64,000 nt of DNA. Origin: Ferrithrix thermotolerans DSM 19514. GTDB taxonomy: Bacteria > Actinomycetota > Acidimicrobiia > Acidimicrobiales > CAIXPF01. Positions within the stretch are counted from its first letter, which is position 1. Every line of letters starts with the position of its first letter. The DNA is taken from assembly GCA_945906305.1 (NCBI GenBank), contig CAMDQT010000005.1, positions 62,001 to 126,000 of the forward strand, read 5' to 3'. Positions 8,310 to 17,764 of this stretch are shown here, one piece after another. The position numbers and the translations under genes were made by a program. The notes under the pieces were generated by a model that saw nothing but the letters and a program-made list of their open reading frames with translations, ran no database searches and was not told the DNA's origin.

Positions 8310-8945
8310 ATGCCCCCAGCGTCGCAGTCAGCCCGCACCACGGCCGACGCCGGTCGCCAAAGCACGGCGAGCCCGGCCGAGCAGAGTGTTCGCAACTATC
8401 TCAACTTCCTGGCCGATCGCACCCAGTCAAAGAACGCCAAGGAGATCGCTCGTCTCGAAGCGTTGATCGCATCCACCAGCGACCAGATTGAACGGCTGCG
8501 GCTGTTTGCGTCCCTGGAAGAGACAAGACGACCCAACATTGACCTACTCGTGGCGAACTTCGTTCGTGACGCCAAGGACTGGGCAGAGGCCGAGTCCATC
8601 CCCGCGGTGGCGTTCCTCCAGCTCGGCGTCAGCGAGGCGGTGCTGCACAAGGCCGGTATCGGCAAGGGCCGCCGCAGCACGGCACGGCGCCGTAGTGCCG
8701 TAAGTGCGACGCGGCGCGTCTCCGTCGAGGACATCAAGGTCTGGGCCCTCGAGCAGAGCGACGACATGACCATCAAAGACGTAACCGTTTCGCTCGGCGG
8801 CAGCCTGGTGACCGCCAAAAAGGCGCTGTATGAACTCGTGGCGGACGGTTCGGTGGCCCCCATCGGGCCCGCACCGGACCGCAAGGGACCAGGCCGGGCG
8901 CCCGCTCGATTCGTCGTGGTCAAAAAGCGTCGAGCGCGAGTCTGA
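8310..8945 (+). CDS. Basic hypothetical protein, possibly DNA-binding
   Basis: The 211-residue protein is not a family I can name with confidence. It has a low-complexity Ser/Thr/Ala start, a helical, probably coiled-coil stretch (about 38-70, with AKEIARLEAL and SDQIERLRLF), a basic linker GKGRRSTARRRS (about 119-130) and a C-terminal segment resembling a winged helix (VSVEDIKVWALEQ to LYELVADGSV). It ends in the Lys/Arg-rich KKRRARV. A nucleoid-associated or regulatory role is inferred from charge and layout only. AGAGGA lies six bases before the ATG. Confidence 0.7.
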   Translation: MPPASQSARTTADAGRQSTASPAEQSVRNYLNFLADRTQSKNAKEIARLEALIASTSDQIERLRLFASLEETRRPNIDLLVANFVRDAKDWAEAESIPAVAFLQLGVSEAVLHKAGIGKGRRSTARRRSAVSATRRVSVEDIKVWALEQSDDMTIKDVTVSLGGSLVTAKKALYELVADGSVAPIGPAPDRKGPGRAPARFVVVKKRRARV

Positions 8946-8980
8946 GAGTACCGAGTCATAACGCGCTGCGCCGCCACCGA

Positions 8981-8986
8981 TAGCGT
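8981..8986 (+). promoter_or_regulatory. Putative -10 box (TAGCGT) before ilvA
   Basis: TAGCGT ends seven bases before ATG 8994. An in-frame GTG at 8985 falls inside this box, which argues that ATG 8994 is the real start. Confidence 0.5.
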
Positions 8987-8993
8987 GGCCGCG

Positions 8994-10541
8994 ATGGGCC
9001 ACGCAAGACATGACGGGTCGGAGAACAACTACCTCAACCGCATCCTGACCACCGTGGTCTACGACGTGGTGGAGGAAACTCCCCTTGATGAGGCACCGCT
9101 ATTGAGCGAACGCATGGGCCATCGCGTGCTGCTCAAGCGCGAAGACCTCCAGCCGGTCTTCTCCTTCAAGATCCGTGGGGCCTACAACAAAATGGCGCGG
9201 TTGCCGGTCGCGGCCCTTCGCCACGGGGTCATCGCCTCCTCCGCGGGCAACCACGCCCAGGGTGTGGCCCTGTCCGCGCAACGCCTCGGTTGCCGGGCGG
9301 TCATCGTGATGCCGGACACCACTCCGAAGGTGAAAGTCGACGCCGTGAGCAGGCGGGGGGCCGAGGTAGTACTGCACGGGGAGACCTACACCGAGGCCCA
9401 CGCCCACGCCCTGCAACTGTTGGGCCGCGATCGGCTCACCTTCATTCACCCCTTCGACGATCCCGACGTCATCGCCGGACAGGGCACCGTCGGCTTGGAG
9501 ATTCTCCGCCAACACCCCCGAGCGTTGCATGCGGTGTTCGTGCCCATCGGTGGCGGAGGACTCATCTCCGGCATCGCCAGTTACGTAAAGGCCGTGCGTC
9601 CGGACATCAAGGTGATCGGGGTACAGACCGAGGACAGCGACGCAATGGCCCAATCGGTCAGTGCAGGACGATCCGTCACCCTGCACTCAGTCGGGCTGTT
9701 CTCCGACGGCACCGCGGTCAAGACCGTAGGCGAGGAGACCTTCCGTCTTACCCGGGCCCTCGTCGACGAGATCGTGCTGGTGAACAACGACGCGCTGTGT
9801 GCAGCCATCAAGGACGTCTTCAGCGACACCCGGACCATCCTCGAACCTGCTGGAGCGCTCTCGGTGGCCGGCATGAAGCAGTACCTCGACCGTCACGCAG
9901 GCGGGAAGGAGGTATCCAATCCGGTGGTTGCGGTGTGCTCGGGGGCCAACATGAACTTCGACCGGTTGCGTTTCGTGGCCGAACGGGCAGAGATCGGCGA
10001 GCAGCGAGAGGCGGTGTTCGCGGTGGCCATCCCTGAACACCGCGGCAGCTTCCGCCGTTTCTGCGAGTTGGTCGGGGACCGCAACGTCACCGAATTCAAC
10101 TATCGCATCAACAGCTCAGACCTCGCCTACGTGTTCGTCGGGGTGCAGATCAGCCGTCGTGCGGAAGCCGCAGACATCGCTCAGCGTTTCCAGGCCGCGG
10201 GGTTCGACACGGTGGACCTCACCGACGATGAACTCGCCAAGCTGCATCTTCGCCATCTCGTAGGCGGCCACTCACCGCTGGCTGTACAGGAACGGCTCTA
10301 CCGCTTCGAGTTTCCGGAACGCCCGGGTGCCCTGCTGCGCTTCTTGTCCGCGATGCGCCCGGAATGGAACATTTCGTTGTTCCACTACCGCAACCATGGC
10401 GCCGACTTCGGCCGCGTACTGGTCGGTATCCAAGTGCCACGGGGCGACGACGCCAGACTTGGCGAGTTCCTTCAGACCGTGGGCTATCCCTATCACGAGG
10501 AAACCGACCACCCGGGCTACCGGATGTTCCTGGCCCCCTGA
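8994..10541 (+). CDS. ilvA: Threonine ammonia-lyase, biosynthetic
   Basis: A 515-residue PLP enzyme that deaminates threonine to 2-oxobutanoate, the first step of isoleucine synthesis. The PLP lysine is Lys59 in SFKIRGAYNKM. SSAGNHAQG binds substrate and phosphate, and the Gly-rich PIGGGGLISG loop follows. The C-terminal third holds two ACT-like regulatory repeats (starting near AVFAVAIPEHRGSF and LYRFEFPERPGALL), as in E. coli IlvA of nearly the same length (514), so isoleucine feedback is expected. It is preceded by a leaderless-type promoter and converges with the glcD-like gene. Confidence 0.95.
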   Translation: MGHARHDGSENNYLNRILTTVVYDVVEETPLDEAPLLSERMGHRVLLKREDLQPVFSFKIRGAYNKMARLPVAALRHGVIASSAGNHAQGVALSAQRLGCRAVIVMPDTTPKVKVDAVSRRGAEVVLHGETYTEAHAHALQLLGRDRLTFIHPFDDPDVIAGQGTVGLEILRQHPRALHAVFVPIGGGGLISGIASYVKAVRPDIKVIGVQTEDSDAMAQSVSAGRSVTLHSVGLFSDGTAVKTVGEETFRLTRALVDEIVLVNNDALCAAIKDVFSDTRTILEPAGALSVAGMKQYLDRHAGGKEVSNPVVAVCSGANMNFDRLRFVAERAEIGEQREAVFAVAIPEHRGSFRRFCELVGDRNVTEFNYRINSSDLAYVFVGVQISRRAEAADIAQRFQAAGFDTVDLTDDELAKLHLRHLVGGHSPLAVQERLYRFEFPERPGALLRFLSAMRPEWNISLFHYRNHGADFGRVLVGIQVPRGDDARLGEFLQTVGYPYHEETDHPGYRMFLAP

Positions 10542-10577
10542 GGACCGTCACCAACGGCGATTCGAAGCCCGATCGGG

Positions 10578-11942
10578 TCAAAGCGCCTTTCCAGGGTTTA
10601 GCCGATGTTCGGGGTCGAAGGTGTCGCGCACCCGCCGCTGGATGGCCAGTTGCAGCGGATCGAGCTCATCGTCGAGGAACTGACGTTTCAGCGTGCCCAC
10701 CCCGTGTTCCCCCGCGATTGTGCCCCCCAGTCGCAGTGCCAGCGCCACGATCTCCGCGAAGGCCGTCTTGGCCCGGGCGACCTCGTCGGCGTCGTTGCCG
10801 TCGAACACGAGCAACGGGTGCATGTTGCCGTCACCGGCGTGGCCGATGGTGGGCAACATCACCCGGTTTCGCCGGCCGATCTGCACGATCCCGTCAAGCA
10901 ACTGCGGTAGGTGCTGGCGCGGAACCGCCACGTCCTCGGGCAGCATGGCCTTGCCCAGCTTCTCGAATGCCGGCCACACCCGACGACGAACCTCGATGAA
11001 CTGGTCGCCCTCGGCGGGATCCTTGACGTGGTACACGCTGGAACTGCCGTGCTGCCGACAGATGTCGGCCATGGCCGCTATCGACTCGGCCGAGCCGAGT
11101 CCGGCGGTCTGGATGAGCAGCAGGCAGGCCGCGTCGGTGTCGAGTTCCATGTTGTAGACCGCCTCCACCTGGACCAGACAGGCCTGGTCCATGATCTCCA
11201 TCAGAACGGGCTCGTAGCCCTGGCGGAAGATGTCCACAATCGCGGCCCCGGCTGGCGCCAAGTCGTCGAAATAGGCCACCGCAGTGGCCGGTGGCGGTGG
11301 TGGCGGTACCAGCTTGAGGGTGATCTCGGTGATGATGCCGAGCGTTCCCTCCGACCCGACGAACAGACCGGTGAGATCGAGCCCAGTGGTGGACTTGAGG
11401 GTACGGCGGCCGGTGGTGAGCACCTCGCCCGAGGCCAGCACCACCTCAAGTGCGATCACGTAGTCGCGGGTGACGCCATATTTCACACAGCACAGTCCCC
11501 CGGCGTTGGTCGCGACGTTGCCGCCGATACTCGACATCTCGAAGCTGGCTGGATCGGGCGGATAGAACAGCCCGTGCGCGGCGACGGCCTTCTTCAACTC
11601 GCTGTTGATGACTCCGGGCTGCACTCGCACCATGCGATTCGTGGTATCGATCTCGAGGATTCGGTCCATGCGGTGCATCGAAACCACGACACAACCATCC
11701 ACCGCGTTGGCGGCGCCAGTGAGCCCGGTGCCTGCCCCACGGGTTACGACCGGCACACCGGCGGCATTGGCGGCGGCGACCGCCGCCACCACTTGGGCGG
11801 TGTTGCGGGGCACCACAAGCACGGCTGCGGTCCCGCCCTGCTCGAACACTGCCCGATCCTGAGCGTAGGCGGCGAGCACATCGGCGTCGGTCTGGATGCA
11901 ATCAGCCGGCAACCGGGCGGCGAGTTCGTCGAGCAAGCTCAT
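10578..11942 (-). CDS. FAD-linked oxidase, glycolate oxidase GlcD-like
   Basis: The 454-residue protein has the PCMH-type FAD domain (VVTRGAGTGLTG, SSIGGNVATNAGG, GSEGTLGIITE) and the C-terminal FAD-linked oxidase domain with GHAGDGNMHP and GEHGVGTLKR. These are typical of GlcD and D-lactate or D-2-hydroxyacid dehydrogenases. No GlcE or GlcF partner is adjacent, so a single-subunit 2-hydroxyacid dehydrogenase is also possible. The start is ATG 11942, preceded by AGGATGAC; a longer in-frame start exists at 11963. It diverges from the luciferase-like gene at 12021. Confidence 0.9.
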   Translation of the reverse strand: MSLLDELAARLPADCIQTDADVLAAYAQDRAVFEQGGTAAVLVVPRNTAQVVAAVAAANAAGVPVVTRGAGTGLTGAANAVDGCVVVSMHRMDRILEIDTTNRMVRVQPGVINSELKKAVAAHGLFYPPDPASFEMSSIGGNVATNAGGLCCVKYGVTRDYVIALEVVLASGEVLTTGRRTLKSTTGLDLTGLFVGSEGTLGIITEITLKLVPPPPPPATAVAYFDDLAPAGAAIVDIFRQGYEPVLMEIMDQACLVQVEAVYNMELDTDAACLLLIQTAGLGSAESIAAMADICRQHGSSSVYHVKDPAEGDQFIEVRRRVWPAFEKLGKAMLPEDVAVPRQHLPQLLDGIVQIGRRNRVMLPTIGHAGDGNMHPLLVFDGNDADEVARAKTAFAEIVALALRLGGTIAGEHGVGTLKRQFLDDELDPLQLAIQRRVRDTFDPEHRLNPGKAL

Positions 11943-12006
11943 GTCGTCATCCTGGCAGGCCATTGGACTTCGTTACGACCGCGGTGTCGGCTCCCGGTGG
12001 TCCCGA

Positions 12007-12012
12007 TAGCGT
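12007..12012 (+). promoter_or_regulatory. Putative -10 box (TAGCGT) before the luciferase-like gene
   Basis: TAGCGT ends eight bases before ATG 12021, with no Shine-Dalgarno sequence. Confidence 0.4.
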
Positions 12013-12020
12013 CAGTGGCC

Positions 12021-13013
12021 ATGAAGATCGACGCTCGCCTGCGCAACGGTTTGACCCACGCCGCCCGAGACGCCGCCGAGGCCGAGGAGATCGGCTTCGA
12101 TGGCGCGTGGAGCAGCGAGAACGAGTCCGACGCCTTCCTGCCCCTCGGCCTCGCCGCCGCGGCCACCAGCCGGCTCGAACTCGGCCCATCAGTCGCCATT
12201 GCCTTGTCCCGCACCCCAATGACGGTGGCCTATCTCGCCCACGACCTGCAACGCTTCAGCGAGGGTCGCTTCATCCTCGGCCTGGGCAGCCAGGTACGAC
12301 CCCACATCGAGAAACGCTTCGGCATGCCGTGGTCGAAACCCGCAGCCCGGATGCGCAGCTTTGTGGAGGCACTGCGGGCTATCTGGGCAAGCTGGGAAAG
12401 CGGCGAGCCGCTGCGCTACGAGAGCGAGTTCTACCGCCATACCCTCATGACCCCGCATTTCACCCCACCCGCCCACCATTTCGGCGTGCCGAAGGTGTAC
12501 TTAGCGGCGGTGGGCCCGCTGATGACCGAGGTGGCGGGCGAGGTAGCCGACGGGCTTCTCGCCCACCCGTTTTTGACCGAGCGCTACTTGCGCGAGGTGA
12601 TCGTGCCGCGAGTGCAGGCCGGACGGGCCAAGGCGGGTCTCGGACTCGACGGCTTCGAGATTGGCCTCTCGGCGTTCGTCGCGGTGGACGAGGCCGACGT
12701 CGAAGCGGTCCGCCGCCAAATCTCCTTCTACGGCTCGACGCCTGCCTACCGCCCAGTATTGGACCTTCACGGATGGGGAGCGCTGCAAAGCGAACTGAAC
12801 GCGCTGTCCAAGCTCGGTCGCTGGGACGACATGGTTCGCCTGGTGGACGACGAGGTGCTTCACGCCATGTGCTGCGTCGGTAGCCCCGCCGAGATCGCCA
12901 CCGACCTGCGCCGACGCTACGGGGACGTGGCCCAACGGGTGCGCTTCAACCGGCCCGGCGAAGTACCTCCACCCTCCCGCTTCGCGCCCCTGGTCGATGC
13001 CATGCGGAGCTGA
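12021..13013 (+). CDS. LLM class (probably F420-dependent) oxidoreductase
   Basis: A 330-residue TIM-barrel protein of the luciferase-like family. Typical segments are EAEEIGFDGAWSSE, ELGPSVAIALSRTPM, FSEGRFILGLGSQVRPHIEKRFG and a VGSPAEIATDLR segment near the C-terminus. Actinobacterial members of this type usually carry F420 (or FMN) and oxidise alcohols or small ketones, but the substrate cannot be read from sequence. The very long open frame upstream of 12021 is antisense to the GlcD gene and is not part of it. A second LLM gene follows, converging from the other strand. Confidence 0.88.
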   Translation: MKIDARLRNGLTHAARDAAEAEEIGFDGAWSSENESDAFLPLGLAAAATSRLELGPSVAIALSRTPMTVAYLAHDLQRFSEGRFILGLGSQVRPHIEKRFGMPWSKPAARMRSFVEALRAIWASWESGEPLRYESEFYRHTLMTPHFTPPAHHFGVPKVYLAAVGPLMTEVAGEVADGLLAHPFLTERYLREVIVPRVQAGRAKAGLGLDGFEIGLSAFVAVDEADVEAVRRQISFYGSTPAYRPVLDLHGWGALQSELNALSKLGRWDDMVRLVDDEVLHAMCCVGSPAEIATDLRRRYGDVAQRVRFNRPGEVPPPSRFAPLVDAMRS

Positions 13014-13036
13014 CTGGACCGATACTGCCGCAGCGT

Positions 13037-13897
13037 TCAGACCGACGGACCGAAGTGGTCGATAAGCGGTTGCAGCTCATCGAGCTTGCGGCGCTCGTCG
13101 GTGGCTGGATAGGGACGTACCAACAGCGCCGCCCACTGGAAGCCGAGTGCGGCCAGACGCTCGAGTTCGGCCATCTTCGGGGCCGGTGCGTACACCCCGA
13201 GGGTGATCGAGGCCGGATCGCGTCCCACCCCCTCACAGGCCCGGTGCAGTTGCTCGACCGCTTCGTGGTTGGCGTCGCGATAGATCGGCATCCAACCGTC
13301 GCCGTATTCCACCACGTGGTCGAGCAGGCCATGTACCGCCGCCCCACCCAGCCATACTGGTGGGTGTGGATCTTGGACCGGTTTAGGCCAGGCCCAGGAC
13401 GACTCAAAGGACACATACTCGCCCGCGAAGGACGCTTCCTGCTCAGTCCACAGCGCCTTCATGGCCAGCACGTGCTCACGGCCCTTGGCTCGGCGGGTGG
13501 AAAAATTCACTCCGTGATGGGCCATCTCCTCCCGGTTCCAGCCGAACCCGATGCCAAAGCGCACCCGACCGTTGGAGAGGTGATCGACCGTGGCGACCTC
13601 TTTGGCCGTCCAGAACGGGTCGCGCTGGGCCACCAGGCACACCCCGGTTCCGAGCAGAATCCGTTCGGTCACCGCCGCCGCGGCGGACAGCGCGCAGAAG
13701 ATGTCAACATTCCGCTTGTACTCCTCGAGCAGCGGACTGTCGGTCTTCATGCCTCCGGGCGGAGTCTTACGCGACGTGGGGATGTGGCTGTGGTCGGGTA
13801 GCCACAGCGAGTGCCAACCGCGCTCCTCGACCTCGCGGGCGAGGGCCACGACGCCAAGTGACTCGTCGGTGGGGAAGGCGAAAATACCGAGGTCCAT
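13037..13897 (-). CDS. LLM class (probably F420-dependent) oxidoreductase
   Basis: The 286-residue protein begins MDLGIFAFPTDESL. Landmarks are EVEERGWHSLWLPDHSHIP, ILLGTGVCLVAQRDPFWTAKEVATVDHLSNGRV (split here as separate strands), GIGFGWNREEMAHHG and PPVWLGG. The NREEMAHHG segment is frequent in actinobacterial F420-dependent members. Its role is redox chemistry on an unknown small molecule. It converges with the LLM gene at 12021, so the two are probably regulated separately. The start is supported by a TACCGT box seven bases upstream. Confidence 0.88.
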   Translation of the reverse strand: MDLGIFAFPTDESLGVVALAREVEERGWHSLWLPDHSHIPTSRKTPPGGMKTDSPLLEEYKRNVDIFCALSAAAAVTERILLGTGVCLVAQRDPFWTAKEVATVDHLSNGRVRFGIGFGWNREEMAHHGVNFSTRRAKGREHVLAMKALWTEQEASFAGEYVSFESSWAWPKPVQDPHPPVWLGGAAVHGLLDHVVEYGDGWMPIYRDANHEAVEQLHRACEGVGRDPASITLGVYAPAPKMAELERLAALGFQWAALLVRPYPATDERRKLDELQPLIDHFGPSV

Positions 13898-13904
13898 TCA
13901 ACGC

Positions 13905-13910
13905 ACGGTA
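13905..13910 (-). promoter_or_regulatory. Putative -10 box (TACCGT)
   Basis: TACCGT on the minus strand ends seven bases before ATG 13897, and no Shine-Dalgarno sequence is visible. Confidence 0.45.
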
Positions 13911-14041
13911 GGCGACGAGAACCGCTCGCTCGACCCGGGCTGCTTTTCGGCAGCGACCCACCCAGGTAGCTTGTCGGTAATCGGCCGTCTCCGCTGGAGC
14001 CGAGTCGGTCCCCATCCCGACGAAAGGCGACGATTTACACC

Positions 14042-15592
14042 ATGAAGGTTGCCCTGACCCTTCGTGACCACCTGCAACGGGCGGTCACCGTGTACCCCGA
14101 TCGTGTCGCACTCCTCGACGAGCCGGACCAGCCGGCACAGTCCTGGGGCTCACTGACCTGGCGGGAGGTTGACCGCCGAGCCCGGGCCCAGGCCGCGGGC
14201 CTGGACGCCCTCGGTGTTCCCGCCGGCGGCCGGGTAGCGATGGTTTCGCACAACTCTGCCCGACTGTTCACCTCGTTCTTCGGGGTGTCCAACTGGGGCC
14301 GAATCTTCGTGCCGATCAACTTCCGGCTCTCCGCCGACGAGGTCGAGTACATCGTCGGCCATTGCGGCGCCGACATCCTGCTTATCGACCCCGAACTCGA
14401 GGAGCACCTCGCCTCGGTGCAGCATCCCCGCAAGTACATCATGGGGGCAGCGTCGGACGCCGAGCTGTATCTGTTCGACCGCGAGCCGGCCGCGTGGGAA
14501 CCCGACGAGGACGCGACCGCCACGATCAACTACACCTCGGGCACCACCGCCCGCCCCAAAGGGGTCGAACAGACTCACCGCAGCCTGTGGCTCAACGCCG
14601 CCACCTTCGGTTGGCACTCTGGGGTGTCGGACCGCGACGTCTACCTGCACACCCTGCCGATGTTCCACTGCAATGGCTGGGGCCAGCCCTATTCCGCCAC
14701 CGCGATGGGTGTCACCAATGTGGTGCTGCGCAAGGTCGACGGAGCGGAGATCCTCCGCCGAGTGCAACAACACGGCGTGACCTACCTCTGTGGTGCACCG
14801 GCGGTGGTGGCCATGGTGCTCGAGGCCGCAGCCACCTGGGACGGACCGATCCCCGGCCGTGACCGGGTCCGCATGATCGTGGCTGGCGCTCCCCCGCCCA
14901 CCCGAACCATCGAACGCATGGAAACCGAGTTGGGTTGGGAGTTCATCCAGATTTACGGCCTCACCGAGACTGCTCCGCTGCTGACCATCAACCGCAGCCG
15001 CCGCGAGTGGGACGATCTAACTCCCAACGCACGGGCCCAGAATTTGAGCCGGGCTGGTGTTGCCGCGCTGGGCGTGACCATGCAGGTCAGCGAGGATGGC
15101 GAACTTCTGGCCCGCTCCAATGTGGTGCTCAAGTCGTACTGGAACCAGCCCGAGGCCACCGCCGATGCCATCCGGGTCCGAGACAGCGGCCTGGAGTTCT
15201 TCCATACCGGCGACGGCGGAGCCATCGATGACACGGGCTTCGTGGTCATCTCTGACCGCAAGAAGGACGTCATCATCTCCGGCGGAGAGAACGTCTCCTC
15301 CATCGAGGTGGAAGACGCGCTGTTCTCCCATCCGGCGGTGGCGGAGGTATGCGTGATCGGCGTGCCCTCCGAGCGCTGGGGTGAGACCATCAAGGCGCTC
15401 GTCGTGCTCAACCAAGCACAGACCGCCAGCGAGCAAGAGCTCATCGAGCACTGCCGTACCAAGCTGGCCCATTTCAAGTGCCCGACGTCGATCGAGTTTC
15501 GCGACGTGCTGGCGCGCACCGCCACCGGCAAGCTACAGAAGTTCGTGCTCCGGGCACCGTACTGGGAAGGCTTCACCAAGATGGTGAACTGA
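14042..15592 (+). CDS. Acyl-CoA synthetase / AMP-dependent ligase
   Basis: A 516-residue ANL-superfamily enzyme that activates a carboxylic acid via an acyl-AMP to its CoA thioester. The P-loop YTSGTTARPKGVE begins at residue 164, QIYGLTETAP is motif A5, and HTGDGGAIDDTGFVVISDRKKD and ISGGENVSS hold the hinge. ARTATGKLQKF contains the C-terminal catalytic Lys. Length and motifs match medium or long-chain fatty-acid or aryl-CoA ligases; the acid is not identifiable. ATG 14042 is taken as start; a GAAAGG lies rather far upstream. A phosphatase gene follows on the same strand after 62 bases. Confidence 0.92.
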   Translation: MKVALTLRDHLQRAVTVYPDRVALLDEPDQPAQSWGSLTWREVDRRARAQAAGLDALGVPAGGRVAMVSHNSARLFTSFFGVSNWGRIFVPINFRLSADEVEYIVGHCGADILLIDPELEEHLASVQHPRKYIMGAASDAELYLFDREPAAWEPDEDATATINYTSGTTARPKGVEQTHRSLWLNAATFGWHSGVSDRDVYLHTLPMFHCNGWGQPYSATAMGVTNVVLRKVDGAEILRRVQQHGVTYLCGAPAVVAMVLEAAATWDGPIPGRDRVRMIVAGAPPPTRTIERMETELGWEFIQIYGLTETAPLLTINRSRREWDDLTPNARAQNLSRAGVAALGVTMQVSEDGELLARSNVVLKSYWNQPEATADAIRVRDSGLEFFHTGDGGAIDDTGFVVISDRKKDVIISGGENVSSIEVEDALFSHPAVAEVCVIGVPSERWGETIKALVVLNQAQTASEQELIEHCRTKLAHFKCPTSIEFRDVLARTATGKLQKFVLRAPYWEGFTKMVN

Positions 15593-15654
15593 CCCCGCGG
15601 GCCGGTCGACCGTCCCGCGAGCTTCATCATCGACAACCTCACCCAGGAGTACCC

Positions 15655-16443
15655 ATGACCGCCCAAGTCGGCCCCCAGCCGGACTGGATCGACCTCGAAG
15701 GTGCCGTCAACGTCCGTGACGTGGGTGGCCTGCCCGCAGCCCGTGGACGCACCCGCCCCAACGTGTTGCTGCGGGCGGACGCCCTCGATGCCCTCTCGGC
15801 CGCCGACGTGTCCGAACTCGCCGATCGCCGCGGTCTGGGCGGGGTGATTGACCTACGCAGCGACGGCGAACGGGCCGAGCGGGGCCGCGGGAGGTTGGGC
15901 ACAAGGAATCAGGTCCGCTACACCGAACTACAGATCATCGACGAGGGCCAACTCGAACAGCGCCGAGCCGAACGCGAGCGCCGCCTCGCCGCAGGAACGC
16001 CCACCAGCGAGATCATGGCCGAGGGCTACGCCCAGCTACTCGACTGGGGCGCGGCCAGCTTTCTCGTCGCCTTCCGGGCCGTGCTGAACACCAGCGCGGC
16101 GCCCTGCGTGGTGCACTGTTCGGCCGGCAAGGACCGCACGGGAGTGCTGGTCGCGCTGCTACTGGGGGCAGCGGAGGTCGAACCCGAGGCCATCGTGGCC
16201 GACTATGCCGCGACGGGCCAACGCATGGCGGCAGTCATGGCCCGCCTGGAGACCGCCTCGCACTTCGCCGGGATGGCGGCCAACCTGCCCGCGTTCGCCT
16301 TTGACGCCCACCCCGAGACCATGGCGAGGTTTCTCACCCACCTCGATCAGCAGTGGGGCGGCCCTATCGGCTGGCTCGCCACCCATGGCATCACCGAGGC
16401 CGAACTCGAAGCCTGGGTGGCCCGCTTCATCGAATCGACCTGA
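15655..16443 (+). CDS. Tyrosine-protein phosphatase, DSP/MptpB-like
   Basis: A 262-residue phosphatase with the active-site loop HCSAGKDRTG at 154-163, where Cys155 is the nucleophile and Arg161 binds phosphate (HCx5R). The N-terminal NVRDVGGLPA and LLRADALDALSAADV segments are typical of the actinobacterial family that includes M. tuberculosis PtpB, which acts on phosphotyrosine or phosphoinositides. The HCSAGKDRTG loop has the extra Lys and Asp seen in PtpB-like lipid-active enzymes. AGGAG lies seven bases before the ATG. It converges with the CoA-transferase gene. Confidence 0.92.
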   Translation: MTAQVGPQPDWIDLEGAVNVRDVGGLPAARGRTRPNVLLRADALDALSAADVSELADRRGLGGVIDLRSDGERAERGRGRLGTRNQVRYTELQIIDEGQLEQRRAERERRLAAGTPTSEIMAEGYAQLLDWGAASFLVAFRAVLNTSAAPCVVHCSAGKDRTGVLVALLLGAAEVEPEAIVADYAATGQRMAAVMARLETASHFAGMAANLPAFAFDAHPETMARFLTHLDQQWGGPIGWLATHGITEAELEAWVARFIEST

Positions 16444-16510
16444 CCCGACAACCCCGCCGCGCCTGCGGTGGCGGCGACGGTGCGAGAGGCCCAGGGCGCG
16501 AGGGCCACGG

Positions 16511-17698
16511 TCAGACAACCCCGGCGGCGCGCAGTCGGGTGACCTCGTCCGGTGAGATGGCCAGTTCGGCCAAGATGGCGTCGGTGTGTTCGCCCAGCCG
16601 CGGCGCAGCCCGGCGCACCCCCCGGTTGGCCGGGTCTTCGCCCAAGGTGAGCGGCTGGCCGATCACCGCCGCGTCGGGCCGGTTCGGATGCTCAATCGGC
16701 TGCGCCAGACCGAGAGCGCAGACCTGAGGGTGGGCCCACATCTCACCGAGGTCGAGCACGGGGCCGGCGGGCACGCCGACGTCGAGGAAGGCGTCGATCC
16801 ACGCCGCAACCGGCCGGGTGCGGGTGACCGCAGCAATCAGCTCGTTGAGCTCGGCCCGGCGCCGCCCACGGGCACCGGGCTTGGCGTAGCGCTCGTCCTC
16901 GGCCCATTCGGGATGGCCGAGCACCCCGCACACCGCCACGAAGTGGGCGTTAGTACCAGGGGCGAGGTTGAACTCCCCATCCGAGGCCGGAAAGGTACCC
17001 ATCGGCACCGCCGTCGGGTGATGGTTGCCCTGCTGGGCTGGCACATCACCCTCAATGAGCACCCTGGCGGCCTGGAAATCCATCATCGCCACCAGAGCCT
17101 CGAGCAGCGAGGTGCGCACCCAGGCTCCCTCGCCGCTGCGGTCGCGGCGGATGACCGCCGCCAAGATGCCGAAGGCGAGGTATACCCCCGAAGAGCTGTC
17201 GGCCACCGCGTGGCCAGAACGTACCGGTCCTTGGCCTGGCAGCCCAGTGACCGACATCAGCCCCGACATGCCCTGCGCCACCTGGTCGTAACCGGGGCGA
17301 CGGGCCCACGGACCATCCTGGCCGAACCCCGAAATGCTGCCATAGACCAAGCGGGGGTTGATCAGCCGCAGCGCCGGCCAGTCCAGGCCCAAGCGCTCAG
17401 TCACGCCCGGCGCGAAGTTTTCCACCAGCACATCGGCCTGTTGTACTAGGCGCAGGAACAGCGCCTTGCCCTCGGGTAGCTTCAGGTCGAGGGTCAGGGA
17501 CTCGTTGTTGCGGCGCAGGTTCTGGAAGTCCGACCCCAGACGCGACCCAAGCGTGGTGGACCCGGACCGGTCCCCGGCCTCGGGCGGTCGTTCAATGGTG
17601 ATAACCCGTGCCCCCCAGTCCGCGAGCTGACGCACCGCGGTGGGCCCAGAGCGGAAGTTGGTGAGATCGAGCACAAGCAGATGGTCCAGGGCGAGCAC
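16511..17698 (-). CDS. CaiB/BaiF family III CoA-transferase
   Basis: About 395 residues, with LLVLDLTNFRSGPTAVRQLADWGA at the start of the fold (split across two elements), ENFAPGVTERLGLD, and GYDQVAQGMSGLMSVTG. Asp167 in GHAVADSSSG aligns with the nucleophilic Asp of formyl-CoA transferase. It should move CoA between carboxylic acids. It keeps the usual transferase features, unlike the racemase-like relative at 212-1351. The GTG at 17698 is the most plausible start because the family's first strand begins only a few residues later; the open frame continues upstream but there overlaps the divergent SDR gene. Confidence 0.85.
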   Translation of the reverse strand: MLALDHLLVLDLTNFRSGPTAVRQLADWGARVITIERPPEAGDRSGSTTLGSRLGSDFQNLRRNNESLTLDLKLPEGKALFLRLVQQADVLVENFAPGVTERLGLDWPALRLINPRLVYGSISGFGQDGPWARRPGYDQVAQGMSGLMSVTGLPGQGPVRSGHAVADSSSGVYLAFGILAAVIRRDRSGEGAWVRTSLLEALVAMMDFQAARVLIEGDVPAQQGNHHPTAVPMGTFPASDGEFNLAPGTNAHFVAVCGVLGHPEWAEDERYAKPGARGRRRAELNELIAAVTRTRPVAAWIDAFLDVGVPAGPVLDLGEMWAHPQVCALGLAQPIEHPNRPDAAVIGQPLTLGEDPANRGVRRAAPRLGEHTDAILAELAISPDEVTRLRAAGVV

Positions 17699-17764
17699 CC
17701 GAGCATTCCAGCACAGGCGGACAAGGCCCGCCGCGCTCACCGCGTCCGGTACATTTTCCCCTTT

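Noticed and set aside
10911-12020. Long open frame in front of the luciferase-like gene at 12021
   Set aside because: It is antisense to the GlcD gene, has no family similarity, and follows from high GC at third codon positions.
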